DNA of 64,000 nucleotides from Entonaema liquescens (GCA_902805475.1 CADCSX010000011.1:1056001-1120000); one strand, 5' to 3'; positions 33,901 to 47,657 are shown, numbered from the stretch's first letter. Numbers and translations are program-made. The notes: generated from the letters alone by a model not told the origin.

Positions 33901-36900
33901 GGCGAGATTACGACCCTGACTGACTAGGGCTTGGAGCTAATGGTATAATATCTGCTCAAAGGGTCGTTCGTGAATACGGATGCGGGAAGAAATACCACAG
34001 GCTGTGGATGAATTGGGAAAAAGGACTAGCAGGACATTTCGGAAGCCCCTCCGTTACCTGATCTTTGTGTCATGGTCCGTCGAGCTTTTCGGTTTCCATC
34101 TTCCGATACGGGTTAGGGGAGTGCTCATTTCCTAACGCTGCTTTTTGAAGGAATATTAGCTAGAAGGTGAGAGTCAAAGTCCGGTATCGTTACTCACGCG
34201 GTTGTTTATCCATATGGTAATATCGAAACCAATGGGGTTAGAGAAGGGAAGTAATAGAGGGTGGTAAGCAGACAAGTTTGGTAAGAGAAAACAACCTCGG
34301 TTTTATATGATCTAAGCAAGTCCATCGTTGTAAAGATGAAGCAATGGGTTTCGGATTAGGGGTCTTGGTTGTCCATCATTATCAACGATATTATGCTACA
34401 GGTAATCTCAGATAAAGATCAGGGCTGGGGAGGCATATGCAGATGGCAGGCGTAGAAAGATACGTACGATCGATTACTCCCTGTGCCACGGCAACGTCAT
34501 CCTTGAGCCTCTTTTTTCTCCAAGCAAGTAAACATGGTTCAGCTTGGCTTATTCAGAACAATGGCATATATAGTTGACTAATAGAGGACATGGAGAATAA
34601 ACGAAGGCCTCTAATTCCGAAAACATGTGATATACCACCTAACGCAATGGTTACCGTTCCGGTGTAGACAAATTAGTCTAAGTCGCACTACCGAGATCCC
34701 TCCACAAATCTGCCGCCCACAGACCCAGGCGAAGATCCTCAACCGGCGCAAACACTACTATGGAGGGGTCCTGAGCGAACAGGGGCCGGACTCTGTCCTT
34801 GAATCTCCTGATTATGGGACCAGAAAATGAGACTATCAAACCTTGGCTCATGACGAATGCCGTATTACAAAAGTCGTACAAGAGTCCTACGTTCTTGTTG
34901 GGAGTTGGCTTATCTCCAGTTTACACAGACTTTCGAACGAATATCAAGGCAATACGTAAGTGATTACTTTGTAATACCATTTATCAACCCAGCGGCGTAA
35001 ATGGCAAGCAACGAAGGAGATGTCTACTAAACTCGTATACCATAATTTGTGATCTCCTAGCGTGTTCTAAGATGCTTTTTTAGCGAGATACCCGCATGCT
35101 AACGAGATGATCTCGGACCCTCGGATCCAGGTATCGATCCAGGGAACAGCGGGGTATGGCAATACTTTGCGAGGAAGGAGTTGTCAAGAAAGCTGAGTCG
35201 GGTACCGAGAGCTTTACATATAAGTTAACCAGATAGTATGGTACGCGGCAGCTTGGGGGCCAAATCTAGGACGACAAGGACTATTTCAATTTTGCGCGCA
35301 AAGGACTTCTGGGGTAATATTGAAACCTGATTCGGGAAATAAGTGAGGCTAATAACCATAATGCTGAAGAGATATCCCTCTAACATGGAACAAAGATTCA
35401 TTGAAGTCGTATCATATGATAAGTAGTGGTAGCTGTCGTATCAACCGCGGGTTCCTAGTGAAGTGAGGTTTTCCCATAAGCCATGGGCTTACCCCCACGT
35501 AGGATGTGCTTAGGCTAGCGATTAGTGAAAATAGGAGTTAGATACCTTTTTTTTATACATGTTTAGCAACTTTTAAAAATATGTAGCTGAACAATAAATT
35601 CTCATGTAATTCATACCGAGCTGGAACCAGATATATCATAGGCAGTTCCGGCACAGACCGGCAGGTATCAACGTGGATTTTAGCTGAAGAGAATATTTGC
35701 CTAATTCCACCTCAGCTACTTGGGTTTTGTCCTTAGTATAAGGCCTGCGATGCATTGGAGTTCTGATACTAGACTGCTAATAGTATGGCTCGCATGTCAT
35801 ATCCTACGGTAGACATTAGCGGAGCAAGTGCGGGATAATGATGGGCATCGTGCCGAAGTATTATTCAATCGGAATCACAACCGGCCGACGGCTCGGAAGC
35901 GGGTTTAGAAAAGAGCATAGCTAGATAAGTCTTGGCTCACCTTGGACCCATTTTGTGTGTACTTACACAAATACGAGAGGCTGCGCAATACTTCGATATT
36001 GAATAACGGGATTTGAGGTAATTCAAACCCAAATGGTGCTTCGATAGGGTGTCTGGACCCTTCGGAGGGTAAAATAGAACCCGGCATGAGCTGGACCGGG
36101 ACAATTCAAGGCGGAATGCGACACAGCTCATATAAGAATACTGTTAATGAGCCGGGGAGAGCCTCAAGGTTTGAATCCAACATGGTCAAAGGTACCTATA
36201 GGTGAGGTGGAGACATATTCCTTATGCATAAAAAAACTCCGGGGAGCTGAGCCAACCACTTCCGACGGTCGTGCCAACCGGGATGTGCTTGTTTAAGCTG
36301 GACTTCTGACTGGCGGTGGAATGTGAGTTAAGTTGTTAGAACGCGCACTCGCAATAGTAATGAGGCGGTAGGAGGACTAAAGATGTATGACCTGCAAGGC
36401 GCGCAGCTGGTACCTGTCAGGTGACGCATGATAAAAAAGAAAGCGGCACATAGCGAGAGTGGTGTAGGACCATTAATGCTTTCTTCCCTTTTAGGCAATC
36501 GATCAAGGAAACACCGAGAGTTCCTCTTAGAGCCTCGTCCAGGTTCTCAAATGCGCGGGATAGACCATGCAAGCGGTACGATTAAGCGGTTGGTGCACCG
36601 TTGATGCATCGGAAGCGCTCGGATGGACATACAGCTGAACTGCCCAATATTTTCACCGACATGTACTACATGTAGTCTGGATGATAATCGATTAGCAAAT
36701 GCGATTTGCACCTTTCAGCCCAACCAGAGGCTTGCACAAGGTTTCGCCGCATTGGAATTAACCACGCTCCGGTATTGGCGGACGAACCATCCAGATTTGC
36801 CTACTTCACCCGGGCATTTTTCGAAACCTGACAATCCATGCTGCCATGCTACCAGCGGAGCTGCACCAAGCACGGACGGCTAGGCCGTGAAGAGGAATAG

Positions 36901-38400
36901 CACGAGAAGCACAAACAACGGGCCTGTCGATGCAGGGCCGACCCGCTTAGGATGCTCTCCTAGTTGCTGCGTTGTCCAATAATTCGTCTGCAGCTCTAGG
37001 TTGGAGTTTTCCGCATGAGATCAAGTTAAACATGCGCGCGAACTAGCGACCAGGAAATCGATTCCATCATTCCATCCCTAGCATCGAGGCCGTCTTTGCC
37101 GCGAAGATGAGATTGAGGAAAAGACGTCAAGCAACGTAGTATCTTACAAGATTACAATATGATTGAAGATTAGTTTCAGGTGATTCGTGGGAGAATAGGT
37201 AGATATAAAAAGAAAGAAGATGAAAGGGGGCGTCAGGATGAGGGACTTGAAGTATGACGCAAGTAGGATGTAAATGAAGGATATTGGATCTTTTTTTGAT
37301 GCGACGCGTCGCTAATGGACTTCAATTACTGAAAACCAGTTGAACTGAAACTAATACAAGGGGGGGTTGGAGGGAAGGTTTGACGTTACTCGAGAGAAAA
37401 AGAGGCGGGAGGATTCAAAAGTCAAGAAAAAAAAAAAAGTCTAAAAAGAATGTTCGTCAGCCTATTGGATTGGCGTGGGGATTGTACAACAATCACCATG
37501 CACTCCATCTACGGGGTAGCACCTACTTAGGTAACTTGAGGAAGTTTAATAGATGTAATAAGTCGTAATGCCTACATGCACCTACGGAACTAACTCTCTA
37601 CTAGTCGCAATGGTATTAATCGCAATTGTAGGTAGGCATGTATGTATGTACATGTTAGGTATGTGTTAGTACAACGACTGTAATACTGTAATGTATAATA
37701 CCTAATGTAGGTAGGGTCCGCCGCCAGCGCCTAATGTAGGCCTGTCTGATTGTGCATGTAGGTGCAGACAGATGAATAGAAGCTACATCTGCCGCCATTG
37801 CTACCCTACGTTTGTTATACCTGGTATACCTGGTATACTTGGTACATACCACTTACCTAGGAGAGCTAGGAAGAGAGCCTAGAAGGAAGCCTAAACCGCA
37901 CCGAAGGTCGCTCACCTCGATACAACGTTAATAAACGCGCCCACACCAACAATAAGGCGGGCCGACCATAGGTACTAAATCCAAATCTATTTGTACCACT
38001 TCTTTTAGGTACCTTGTCACCTTGTCAATTACACATCGCACATTAAGAGCCTTGGAAGCTTGGAAGTTACTTACATTGGCCGCTCAACATGAATCTCAAC
38101 GTAAGAAAGCCTTTGCCTCGAAGCTACAGCTTACAAACTATCTGCTAACATCCTACAATAAAAGAAGGAAGGGAAACTCAAGAAATATAAGAATTACTCG
38201 GCATCCAATCCCGAAATATTAGATGTTTTTCTTTTTCTTGTGCTCTTCACATTTTACATCTCAGTTTGCAGAAACTAAACTCGACCTTTCTTCAAAAGGT
38301 TTTCTGTAATTTACATCTTTGTTAAAATCCCATGTTTTATCTTTTTACCCATTTATCAATCTTTCCGCTAAAGTAACTTATCTAAAGGTACCTACCTAAG
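30985..38400. other. Gene-poor region, no supported gene
   Basis: Follows the whi3 3' end. Short ORFs (for example 31551-31919, 32093-32587, 33475-33777, 36623-36883) lack domains, overlap each other in several frames or are low-complexity, and none shows convincing splice-linked continuation. The region includes T-rich tracts near 31244-31270, a purine-rich block near 37380-37440, and TACCTGGTATACC-type repeats near 37818-37840. Confidence 0.5.
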
Positions 38401-39294
38401 CCTAGCCGGACCGGGGTTACATCTTTTTTTTTTTTTTTTCTTTTCCCTCTTTTCCTTCCTAAGGGGGGTGTGCTGGCTGCATACATACATACATACATAC
38501 ATACATACATACATACATACAGCATATACATACCACATCCATACATTACATATTTACATCGCTGTACCCGTACCGGTATGTGTCCAGGTGCTTAGGTGCT
38601 TAGGTGTGTAATGCTGTTGCATTTTCCCATCCGTTTGGAACTATTTTACATGTACATACCACCTATATACCCCTCTTTTTTGGCCCCCTAATAACCTGCT
38701 GCTCTGTACTTAGTCCCGTTTATCTCTTTTTATTTTTTCCCTTTCCCATCCTCTCACGGGCGTACCGAAGAATCGCTGCGTCTGATCCCTTTCCCTGGTT
38801 CGTCGCTTCAAGCAAGGAAAGGGGCCAGCCGCGCTTTTATTTTCGTCATCCCCGTCCCCCGACATCAACTAACGCGGCTCTTTTTATCTGATTGTTTCTT
38901 AAGCGGCTACCTGCCTTACCTCTCCATACATATATTACCTCGACTTTAGGTATCCGCTTGAATCTTGCTTACTTGACCTGACCTTAACCTTATCTCTCGT
39001 CAACATCTAAACGAGTAATACATAAAGGCATAAAACATTTTCCATCCACCACTTGGATGACGATACCTTCACCACTACACACCAGCTAAAAGAAAATATC
39101 CCGGCCGCTGCTTTGTTGTTTGTCGCTTCAAGTGACAGACACGAGCTGACGGGTTGACGGATTTTGCTTTGCTAATCAATTATCAACCTTGGCGCCTCTG
39201 ATGCGCCTTTCATAAAATTTGGAGCTTCAAGCTAGCTTTGGAGCTTAAGCTGAAGCTATCACCAATATCGAAAGAGGAAAAGAAAAAAAAAACA
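38401..39294 (+). promoter_or_regulatory. Promoter and leader of the RSR1/KREV-1 gene
   Basis: Contains a T16 tract near 38424, a (CATA)n microsatellite at 38480-38521 and pyrimidine-rich DNA to about 38800. No TATA box is clear. The assignment as promoter rests on position upstream of the start at 39295. Confidence 0.4.
38480..38521. repeat. CATA tetranucleotide microsatellite
   Basis: About ten uninterrupted CATA units lie some 780 bases upstream of the GTPase start codon, so the repeat is probably length-polymorphic. Confidence 0.9.
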
Positions 39295-40617
39295 ATGCCT
39301 CCCTCCAGACAAGGCCGTTACCAACCTGCGTTCGTCTCCTCCATTAAGTTGGATTGAACTTCTAATCCACTTATATCACTATTGTTCAAGCAACTAACTT
39401 CCTAATTATGCGAATAGCCGGGAATTTCATGTTGTTGTACTAGGTGCAGGTAAGTTTTTCCAAACTCCAGCTACGGTGTAGAATCAAGCTTTTTTTTTTT
39501 TTCGTTATGGTCTACTCGATACTGAAACCTTTTTTTCCCTTGCTTATGCGTAACCGCCGCTAACTTTTTTTACTAGGCGGTGTCGGGAAGAGTTGTCTTA
39601 CAGGTAATCCTCCTTTAGCTGCAGCTGATTCCGATTGGAGCATCTTGAATTGAAACGAAACGCGATCTGTTCTACGCCTCATGCGTCATTCTCTACGCTA
39701 ATAGTATAATTGCTAATGAGCTTTTTTATTTGTTGATAGCTCAGTTTGTCCACAACGAATGGATTGAGAGTTATGACCCAACCATTGAAGATTCGTATCG
39801 GACTCAGGTAGCTGTCGATGTAAGTGTGAATTTCCCCATTTTCTTCTATCCCGTTGGTTTGGTTGTTCATATCTGCTGACACGTTTGGACTAGGGTCGTC
39901 AGGTAGTTCTGGAGATGTAAGACAATAACCAACTACACGACCCATAATTCTTTTTCCTTGCTGCCGCCCTGGCATACTAACTGGAGATAGTCTGGATACT
40001 GCAGGAACTGAACAGTTTGGTTAGTTCATATTACTAAACGTACCATTTATGTGTAACTATGCTAACTCGGCTCCAGTTGCCATGAGGGATCTATACATGA
40101 AGACTGGTCAAGGGTTTTTACTAGTCTATAGCATCACCTCAAGTTCGTCATTAACTGAGCTGGCGGGGCTCCGTGATGAGATCATCCGTATCAAAGACGA
40201 CGCGACCGTGCCAATTGTTATCTGTGGAAACAAGGCCGATCTAGAGGACCAGCGGTCCGTGCCACGCACCAAAGGCTTCCAAATCTCGGAGAGATGGGGT
40301 GCGCCATACTACGAAGCTAGTGCTCGGACGAGGAGTAAGTGCATTTACCCACAGTTCTCTTGCATACGTTCACTCCTACCCATACTTGACGCTCCGCGGT
40401 CACAGGATGATAAGACTAACAACTAAAAGCAAACGTTGATGAAGTGTTCATCGATCTATGTCGACAAATGCTACGAAAGTATGATACTGCGGAGCCCTAT
40501 CCTGAGGATCAAGATGACAAATTTGATCCGTACTCAATATCCTACTATAAAAGGCGAAGACGGAGAAAAGACACGGAGCGTGGTTCAAATCACAGGCCTA
40601 AATGTGTCATCCTATGA
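39295..40617 (+). CDS. krev-1: Ras-family small GTPase, RSR1/BUD1/KREV-1 (Rap1-like)
   Basis: Membrane-anchored GTPase that directs polarity. Eight exons: 39295-39329, 39418-39449, 39577-39603, 39740-39819, 39894-39916, 39991-40019, 40077-40334, 40430-40617; the total of 672 nt gives 223 residues. The sequence has the P-loop GAGGVGKS, effector loop YDPTIEDSY, switch II DTAGTEQF (Thr in place of Ras Gln61, the Rap signature), NKAD, and EASAR in place of ETSAK. The C-terminus carries a polybasic KRRRRRK and CaaX box CVIL; the final Leu predicts geranylgeranylation. The first exon uses a GTTCGT donor, so the N-terminal 12 residues are the weakest part of the model. In yeast, Rsr1 recruits Cdc24/Cdc42 to bud sites; in filamentous fungi KREV-1 affects polarity and vacuoles. 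Confidence 0.9.
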
Positions 40618-43498
40618 TTTCTCTAACGGCTTTCGCTCATGGGCTTATGAGGGATGTGAGCGAAAGCTTGCATGAGGATTCAGTTTCACCGAGGGCGTGC
40701 GATTACTAGTCATTGGGACGCCTTTTCGGATTATAGAATAGTCACTGGCTTAGGTACGAATACTCTACACTATGGAAATTTAGGCGTTCTTGACGGTCAC
40801 TTGAAACGAGGGCGACGTGGCACTCTAATGGGTTTAGGAGGCTTTTCAGTTTCATATTTTGCTGCTGCAATGCAGCGCTTCTTCGGACCGACATTTGGTT
40901 GGCTTTCGTCTCAACGATTCCCTCGAGGATCCCTTCGTATTTTGGAGCGAATATTCAGGGCTATGGACGGGTTGCATGTTCATAGTATTGCATGGGGAGG
41001 GCATAGTATGCATACATCACGGATCAGCAGACGAAGGACAGCGTCCCAACCTCGGACATGGGCCTACATACATACCTACGTATATATGGTTCCTCGAGTT
41101 ATCATGCCGACCGTTTATCTTCTACTTTCGGGACATTTGGGTTTCGATGTGGAGCTTTTATCTTGTCTTTTGTTTTCTTGTTGAAGATCAGGACTGCGCA
41201 GGCAACTTACATAATTGAGAATCCATTTATGATACTACAGCACTTGCCTTACTCATCAGAGAAGGAGGCATTTCCATCCGAGAATACATATATATACCCA
41301 CTCTACCGCTGAAATACTCGATACCCCTCTTTTATATTGATATTGTGAAGCGGTTGAAGCGGAAGGACTAGGTACCTGACTCATGTGATTTGTATGCTGG
41401 CTGGATTAGGTTATGGATTTTGGATCCAGGGTTTCAAGAACAGCGCCGCTTGGCAGTTGACCGACTTGTCTGCGGGAAAAGGTGAAGCCCTCGAATAACC
41501 CTGGCCTCGGCGATCTCGACTACTCGTATAGAGAGAGTTGAACTTGCACGAAAATAGATCGAGGTGACATCCGAGGCTCTGCCTCCCCCACACGGAAGGG
41601 GTCCAAGGTAAGGTAAGGTAGATCTTTGCTGCTCGGACCACCTGACCCGTGCTTTCTTTTTTTTTTTCTTTTTTTTTTTTTATCACACACCTAGGTGGGC
41701 TATTTCGGCTCACCTGGGTGGGTGACTTACTACGGGATACATACATACATACATACGTTTCCCCCCCGCTCTGCAGCCAGCGACTAGATCAGCCGGTGGA
41801 GATATATATCGCATCGTAACGCGCTCGCCTGTTTTCGTCCAGATAAGTCCCCGAAAGGGAAAGGACGACGTCCGGGAAGAGGTTGGGGGCGGACGGCGGG
41901 GGGGTGCCACGGGGGGCGAAAGTTTGGTCCGCTAGGACGAATGCGGGCGGGCGAGTGAGGGACATGCGGGTTCGCTTGGAATAAGGATAAGGTGAAGGAC
42001 CCGCGGTGACCGCGGTGTATACTGTGCGCGTGCGGCTGCTTGGAGAGGGGTGGGATGGATAGATAGATATGGTTCGTCTGGACTCCGCTGACCCGGTTAT
42101 ATTGTAGATACGCGGTTGGGTGTCACGAGGCTGGCTGGATCTTGGGGACGGTAGGAGGATGGATGGATGGATAGATGTTGGTCATGTGTGATTGAGAGGG
42201 GTTTGCAGTTACGGTGAGGCTCGCTTAGAATGGTGTTGAATAGGCTAGGTAGGTACTTGTGAGGAAGGATCAATACTCGAGATATCTATTGTCTGATGTT
42301 GATACCTGTTTGAGTACTGATTCCAATATCTTCTTCTTAATTAAGATGTACGCGCATGGGGCAACCCACTATGAGATACATGTTTATATAGAAGACGAAT
42401 AATAGACTTGAAAGATTTATACATAGGAACATAAAGGTTGCAGTCAGCTTATGCTTAAGGCTCTCAAGACGAGACACTTTCAATCTGCCTGATCACTACT
42501 CGCCTATCATTAAATTCATGTCACCGAGCTCATCGTCGTGCCTCCCTGCAAAACAACACGTTTATCAGACCGAAGGAGATTAGAGCACGGGACGTAGACT
42601 GGCGTCGACCTACGTACGTCACCGATGCTTCGCTGTCCCGGCACTTCTAGGAACTAGATCACGAAAGGGACACTAACTACAGTAGCCAGTCCGCCTCGAG
42701 TTTAGCTCGAGAAATATTGAAGTAGCATCTAAAGCTTTAGCGTCCGGCGCTAAATTATCAATAGACTCTCGCCATAACTAGCGCTCCACGTGTACTTAAC
42801 CAAAGGCAGGTAAATAATAGGGGATCTTGATGTTGGCTACCGACTTAGCTCTAAATACGTTGCTGTGGTATTGAGGCTCAAATTGCTACGACACGACACC
42901 GGTCAGATGATTTGGAGTAGTATTGGCTAACATCAACTTGTCTAGGTAATTAGTTTATTAGCATAGCTCGATGCTCCAATATGGGACCCTAGGGTAAACT
43001 AGTTTCTAAAATTCTAAGGGGCTTTGATCGTAAGAAACATCTCTCGCTAGCTCGATGTTCATTCCATAACCTCTCGGCATGGCCCTCGGTTACCACAAGT
43101 AACTGAGCTAGATTGCCGTAAGTTGGCCTGGAACCCGTAGTAGGTTGAGATGAGATGGAGCTTCCCAATGGGCATAGATTAATAGCCAGTAGGGAAATTG
43201 ACCTCGCATTCGCCTCCATTCTTTGACCAATGGACTTTTCCTGAACTCGATAGCTAGGTTAAACACATATCATAAGGATCAAACGAGTCTACGATGACGT
43301 TTATGCAACTCCTCATCAACACATTCCAGTCAGGCAGTAGTCGACACATTTCTTAGACCGAAGTATCCCGTATAGGGGTGATTTCAATGCGCAAGGGTTT
43401 TGTATTGCTGCCGTCACGTTATCGAGCTCAAAGGGCAGTATGTACAGTCATAGCTTGATCTTGCCGAAGAAATCGAGAAGAGCATGAGAACTAGTCCT
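40618..43498. other. Intergenic, no supported gene
   Basis: Between the 3' end of the GTPase and the 3' end of IPI3. ORFs at 40672-41184, 40859-41218 and 42989-43219 have no recognisable domains. Features include T-rich runs (41657-41681), CATA repeats near 41738-41755 and a GC-rich stretch at 41880-42030. Confidence 0.5.
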
Positions 43499-44818
43499 TT
43501 AAGAATTGGTAGATTTAGCTTCGATATATCGCTGTAAAGTCTTTTTCTGAAGAGCACGCTGCTCATTAATGACCTCCCACAACTCTTCATTTTCCTTCCT
43601 TAGTTCTTGATCCCCAACAGTGTCTTCAACCGGCGCCTGGAAGGCCAGGATGGCTTGCTCCAAGACATTTTGTGGGAGCCCGTTGGATTTAAGCATACTA
43701 CTGAATCTCGTATCTTCCGAGATATCAGAATTTAATTGGGACGTAAAATTATAGGTGCGGCTTCCCAGGAATGGTTTGACAACAGCAACCGGTTTGGTAG
43801 ACCGCGAGGTTGGCAGTGGGGAGATAAAGACGATGTTTGTGACAGAAGCGTTCAGGTTTGCTAGCTCCGTGGAGTCGGCTCGGCTGCTCAAGTCCCATCG
43901 TAGAATTTGGCCTTGAGGGTGGCCTGATATTAACGTCGTACCATCGTAGCTCAACGCCATGCACGATGCCGCTCCCGCTTCTTGAGGCGTAGCGCCAAAT
44001 GCTGAGGAAACCTGAACGGCCGTAGAGCTGTCCTCTACACTCCGAGGGCCTAAAAGAGGCTTTTCGCTAAATAAGTCGATGGCATACAGCGAGCCGTCAT
44101 CGGAAGAAACGTAGATAGCTCGTGCACATGGATCAAGGGATACGCAGAGTGGCGAACTCGGGAACAGCAACGTCCGTAGAGCTACACCATGCTGGTAGTT
44201 CCAGATGACACAAGACTTGTCCTTGCTTGCCGAGACACAAATGTTGGTGTCCGGGTTTACACTTGAACTGATGGCGAGAGACGTAATAGCAGCCCTGTGG
44301 TTTGATAGCGTCTCTTGAGGGTCGTGTTCGATGGTCGAGTCCAGTTCCAGCAAACGAGGGACGGACCAGACATTGATATTCGAGTCCTCAGACCCGGTAA
44401 GAAGGTAGTAGGGTGTAACAGCGATACAAGTTATTGCTTGAACATGACAAGCAGATGTAGTTACTTGTCTACCGGTGCAAACTTCCCATATGATGAGTCT
44501 ACCCTCTTGCGTACCCAAATAGAGCACATCATCTTGCAGCGCGACGCTTCGAATGCGCTCTGGGAAAGTAACTAAAGCCTCTTGATTTCCCTTGGCCCTC
44601 GAGTAAACATGGACTGTTGATTTCTCTTCTTGAGCTGTAAACACATGTGTGTCGCTCACGGCCAGACAATGACGGGGAGCAGAGCTTTTCTTAAAGGTAG
44701 TTGTCGTCGAATGGCTGGGGTGGAGTGTATGTTCATAAATCCCAGCATCTTTCGAGATAGCCGTGTTATTGGATAATGGTGGTCCAGCAATGGACACGAA
44801 GTAAGTTTCGGTCAACAT
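43499..44818 (-). CDS. ipi3: IPI3/WDR18, WD40 subunit of the Rix1 pre-60S complex
   Basis: Single exon of 439 residues. Ipi3 acts in the nucleolus/nucleoplasm with Rix1 and Ipi1 in ITS2 processing and pre-60S maturation. The first 340 residues form WD repeats (VYLYSR-type strands, LYLGTQEGRLIIWEV, LLTGSEDSNINVWSV, VSASKDKSCVIWNY, ISGHPQGQILRWDL). The insert LLELDSTIEHDPQETLSNHRA between repeats is typical of Ipi3. The C-terminal helix (ELRKENEELWEVINEQRALQ) is a coiled coil, as in WDR18/Ipi3, that mediates complex assembly. Length is close to the family norm. ATG 44818 is the first in-frame start. Assigned from pattern; no paralogue with this layout is known to me. Confidence 0.88.
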   Translation of the reverse strand: MLTETYFVSIAGPPLSNNTAISKDAGIYEHTLHPSHSTTTTFKKSSAPRHCLAVSDTHVFTAQEEKSTVHVYSRAKGNQEALVTFPERIRSVALQDDVLYLGTQEGRLIIWEVCTGRQVTTSACHVQAITCIAVTPYYLLTGSEDSNINVWSVPRLLELDSTIEHDPQETLSNHRAAITSLAISSSVNPDTNICVSASKDKSCVIWNYQHGVALRTLLFPSSPLCVSLDPCARAIYVSSDDGSLYAIDLFSEKPLLGPRSVEDSSTAVQVSSAFGATPQEAGAASCMALSYDGTTLISGHPQGQILRWDLSSRADSTELANLNASVTNIVFISPLPTSRSTKPVAVVKPFLGSRTYNFTSQLNSDISEDTRFSSMLKSNGLPQNVLEQAILAFQAPVEDTVGDQELRKENEELWEVINEQRALQKKTLQRYIEAKSTNS

Positions 44819-47657
44819 TGACCCCTATTCATCTGGTCTCGTGATGATCTAAGTAGATTTGGAACTTATTATGAAATGAGGAACCAAACACAATATCCTT
44901 TACTAGTACGTAAGTAGCTAGCTTATCTACTTCGGATATTTTTAGGATTGGTTCGATTACATATGTAGATCTTATAATATCTTGGAGATTGTCCGAAGAT
45001 CACGTATATGACTGGTTCATTTGAGTATTGATGCTGTTAGATGTTTTTGATGTTCGCTGATGTTGGTATTGCTAGGTTTTTTTTTTTCCCTTTCTTCCCC
45101 ACAAAATTCCATTGGTTATGCACGTACTTTATCATTGATGGCTCCACTAACATGCAGATGTTTATGCAAGCCGTGCGTGGCTGTCGGTGGGGCCGGCAAT
45201 GCGGCGTAGCCTCAGATCTTGGCGTAAAGGGTTGAGCACCTTCTATTGTTGAAGTTTTGGAATCTAGAATCTGGAGCAGGAACATTGCACATGTCTAAGA
45301 TGGAAGCCTACAATGGTACCTTAAGGCAGCCGCTACACAGGTTATAAGCAAGATCTACATGTATTAGATAAAAAAGTAAAAATTACTGCATACGTCAGAC
45401 AATCTGGGTAAGGTAATCACATTTTCATCTTTCATCTTATTAACTTTATGGCGACTAGAACTCAAATAACTACCTTAGCTTAATAAACTATATATTCCTG
45501 TTCCAGATTTTCCCCTCTTTGGTTCTTCTGTCCGCAACTCCATGCCCGCAACTTCATGCAAGATACGTACCTTAAGTATATACGGAAACCCGAATGGGTG
45601 ATTGCATGTGCTGGGCCGCCAAAAAGCGATTTTCATTGCGTACATGGGAAGCGGGAGGATTTTTAAACGGCGGCTACATACGTACGTAGTCTCCAATCGA
45701 TTCCGTCTTTCTGTCCGATAGTTCGTTCTGTTGCTATCCTCCCGTCCGTCTACATAGACTTTCTTAACAACGGCCTTGTTCATCGGAGGCGGTAATCCCT
45801 TGGCTGCATAGCTGCATGGGGGCATGGGGGCATGATGCTTGCAGCTAAGACGAGCCAAACTAAATCCTGCAACTGACGATAGTGCTGCAGCATGTCTGAG
45901 CTTTGCTTATAACTGACCAATCCGACACCCAGACTTCTCTCAGCTTCGAGAACCAGGTGGGACCTCGACTGAGGCATGTACAATGATATGTACAGTGATA
46001 CAGAAACGGAACTGGGCAAATCCTCCATAGGCGGGGGTGTTCTGCACACGAATGGCGAAGGAGCAACTTCACGCGCAACGTGGTCGCCCATCTGTCGTGT
46101 CGCTTGCCAGCTGCAATGAGATCAGGCATCATCATTCGACCGAATAGACTTACTATTCTGAGATGCAGGGGGTTGTCATCTGAGGAGAGAAGAAACAACT
46201 AGTTACTCCAACCTTCACATCGCCGCCAGTAAGATCAATAGGCTACTTATTGCCTACCTAGGTATTGGTTAGTTACCTAGTAAGTGTTATAACTTCACGC
46301 CGGGTTCACTCACCTGATCAGCTAACTACTAGGTATACATACCGATATACGCTAGAGTAATGAGGCGTCGCTCTGGCCTCGGAGTTTTCTTCGATCGTCC
46401 ATAATCGTATTCTCCTCCATCTGACAATTCAATAGCTAATCTTGCGCCATGATCATCTTTCTCCAATCAAGGGTCCAAGTCCGGTTGCCAAACCATGCTG
46501 CCAAACCATGCTGCCATGGCTCGTCAGAAAAACCTCCGCATTAGGAAAAATAAAAATATGTTGTAATGCGCCCAAGCATAAAAGAATCCATTGGTTAGTT
46601 AAGCAAGAATAATTTCCAGAAACGATAGCAGCGTTGCATCGTATTACTTAGCAAATGGATTTCTGGGCCTCTCAATTAAATTGATTGATTGGCTTCTATC
46701 AAGACGCTACTATGGTCAATACCACCCTGGAAAGCGATCCCTTGGCGAGAAGATCGGACGGTCAAGTCTCAAGAAAAATGTCAAAGAGTCAAAAAACCCC
46801 CAAGTTTTCAGCGCGTGTAGGAAGAAGCAAGGTTTAGCTCTTCTAGGATATATCTGGGATACATTTACCTCTGGACCGCTGGACCACTGGACCTCTGGGA
46901 TATCTTTACTACTATGGTAGAATATCTCTTAAGGATATGCGTAGGAATGTCTCAGGTGAGATGTCTGTCATACTTGATTTGCCATGGCTCGGGGAGTGGC
47001 TTTTCTTGTGTAAGCCATCACGACATTAGCACCCGTGAGAAGAAGAACTAGAAATTGTTTCTTGTCTCTTTTTTTTTTTTTTTCTTATTGTTGTTAATAA
47101 TTGTTAGGGCGGGATTACTTGAGATGATGAGCTCAGGTCCCACATTGGTTTCCGTTCTCCTTTAGGCTCTGCGACCCCCTCTGCGACCTTCTGCGACCCT
47201 TCGCCCTTCTCAAAAGACCCCTGGCTGTCCGGGGTCCATCATTCATGGTTCATGGGTATTCATATTCTGTCGAATTACGAAAACCACCCACGTATGAACA
47301 TAGCTCCATCCTTCAACTGAGGGACCCCTGTCCACCGCTTAACCCTTCTCTGGGTCTTCAAATCCATGTGGATTTCCATCCCAACTTGAGCTTTTTACGC
47401 ACGACTGTTTTTGTTGATTTCCAGCTCCTTCAGATTTGTTTTCCAGCATCGATCTGATTAAAATATTTTGTTTCTTTTCGCAATCCTACAAACGGTATTA
47501 TTAAATCATTACGAATTTAAATTGGTCGGAGGTGGGAAAGCCACTATTTAATATTCATCGCTTCGTATGAAAAGAAACTCCTAGGATTTTATTGCCGGCT
47601 TACACTCCCCTGCAACGCCACCGACCGATTAACTCAGACTCACGAACGAACGTCACG
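44819..47657. other. Intergenic between divergent ipi3 and the Ser/Pro-rich gene
   Basis: No supported gene. Overlapping ORFs at 45475-46198 on the minus strand are in three frames and lack domains. Short repeats occur: a 13-base unit twice near 46487-46513, GGACC-type repeats at 46872-46900, and CTGCGACC repeats near 47170-47200. A T17 tract lies near 47070, upstream of the plus-strand gene. Confidence 0.5.

Noticed and set aside
36160..36190. GGTTTGAATCC, a possible tRNA T-loop
   Set aside because: Flanking bases do not form a T-stem and there is no upstream D-arm.
38480..38521. CATA array as a CRISPR or telomere repeat
   Set aside because: Pure tetranucleotide microsatellite without spacers; not a telomeric TTAGGG repeat.
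40672..41184. 170-codon ORF just after the GTPase gene
   Set aside because: No domain; overlaps two other ORFs on the same strand in different frames; likely 3' flank.
45475..46198. Three overlapping minus-strand ORFs of 103-127 codons
   Set aside because: Different frames, Cys/Arg-rich, no splice signals connecting them and no recognisable motifs.
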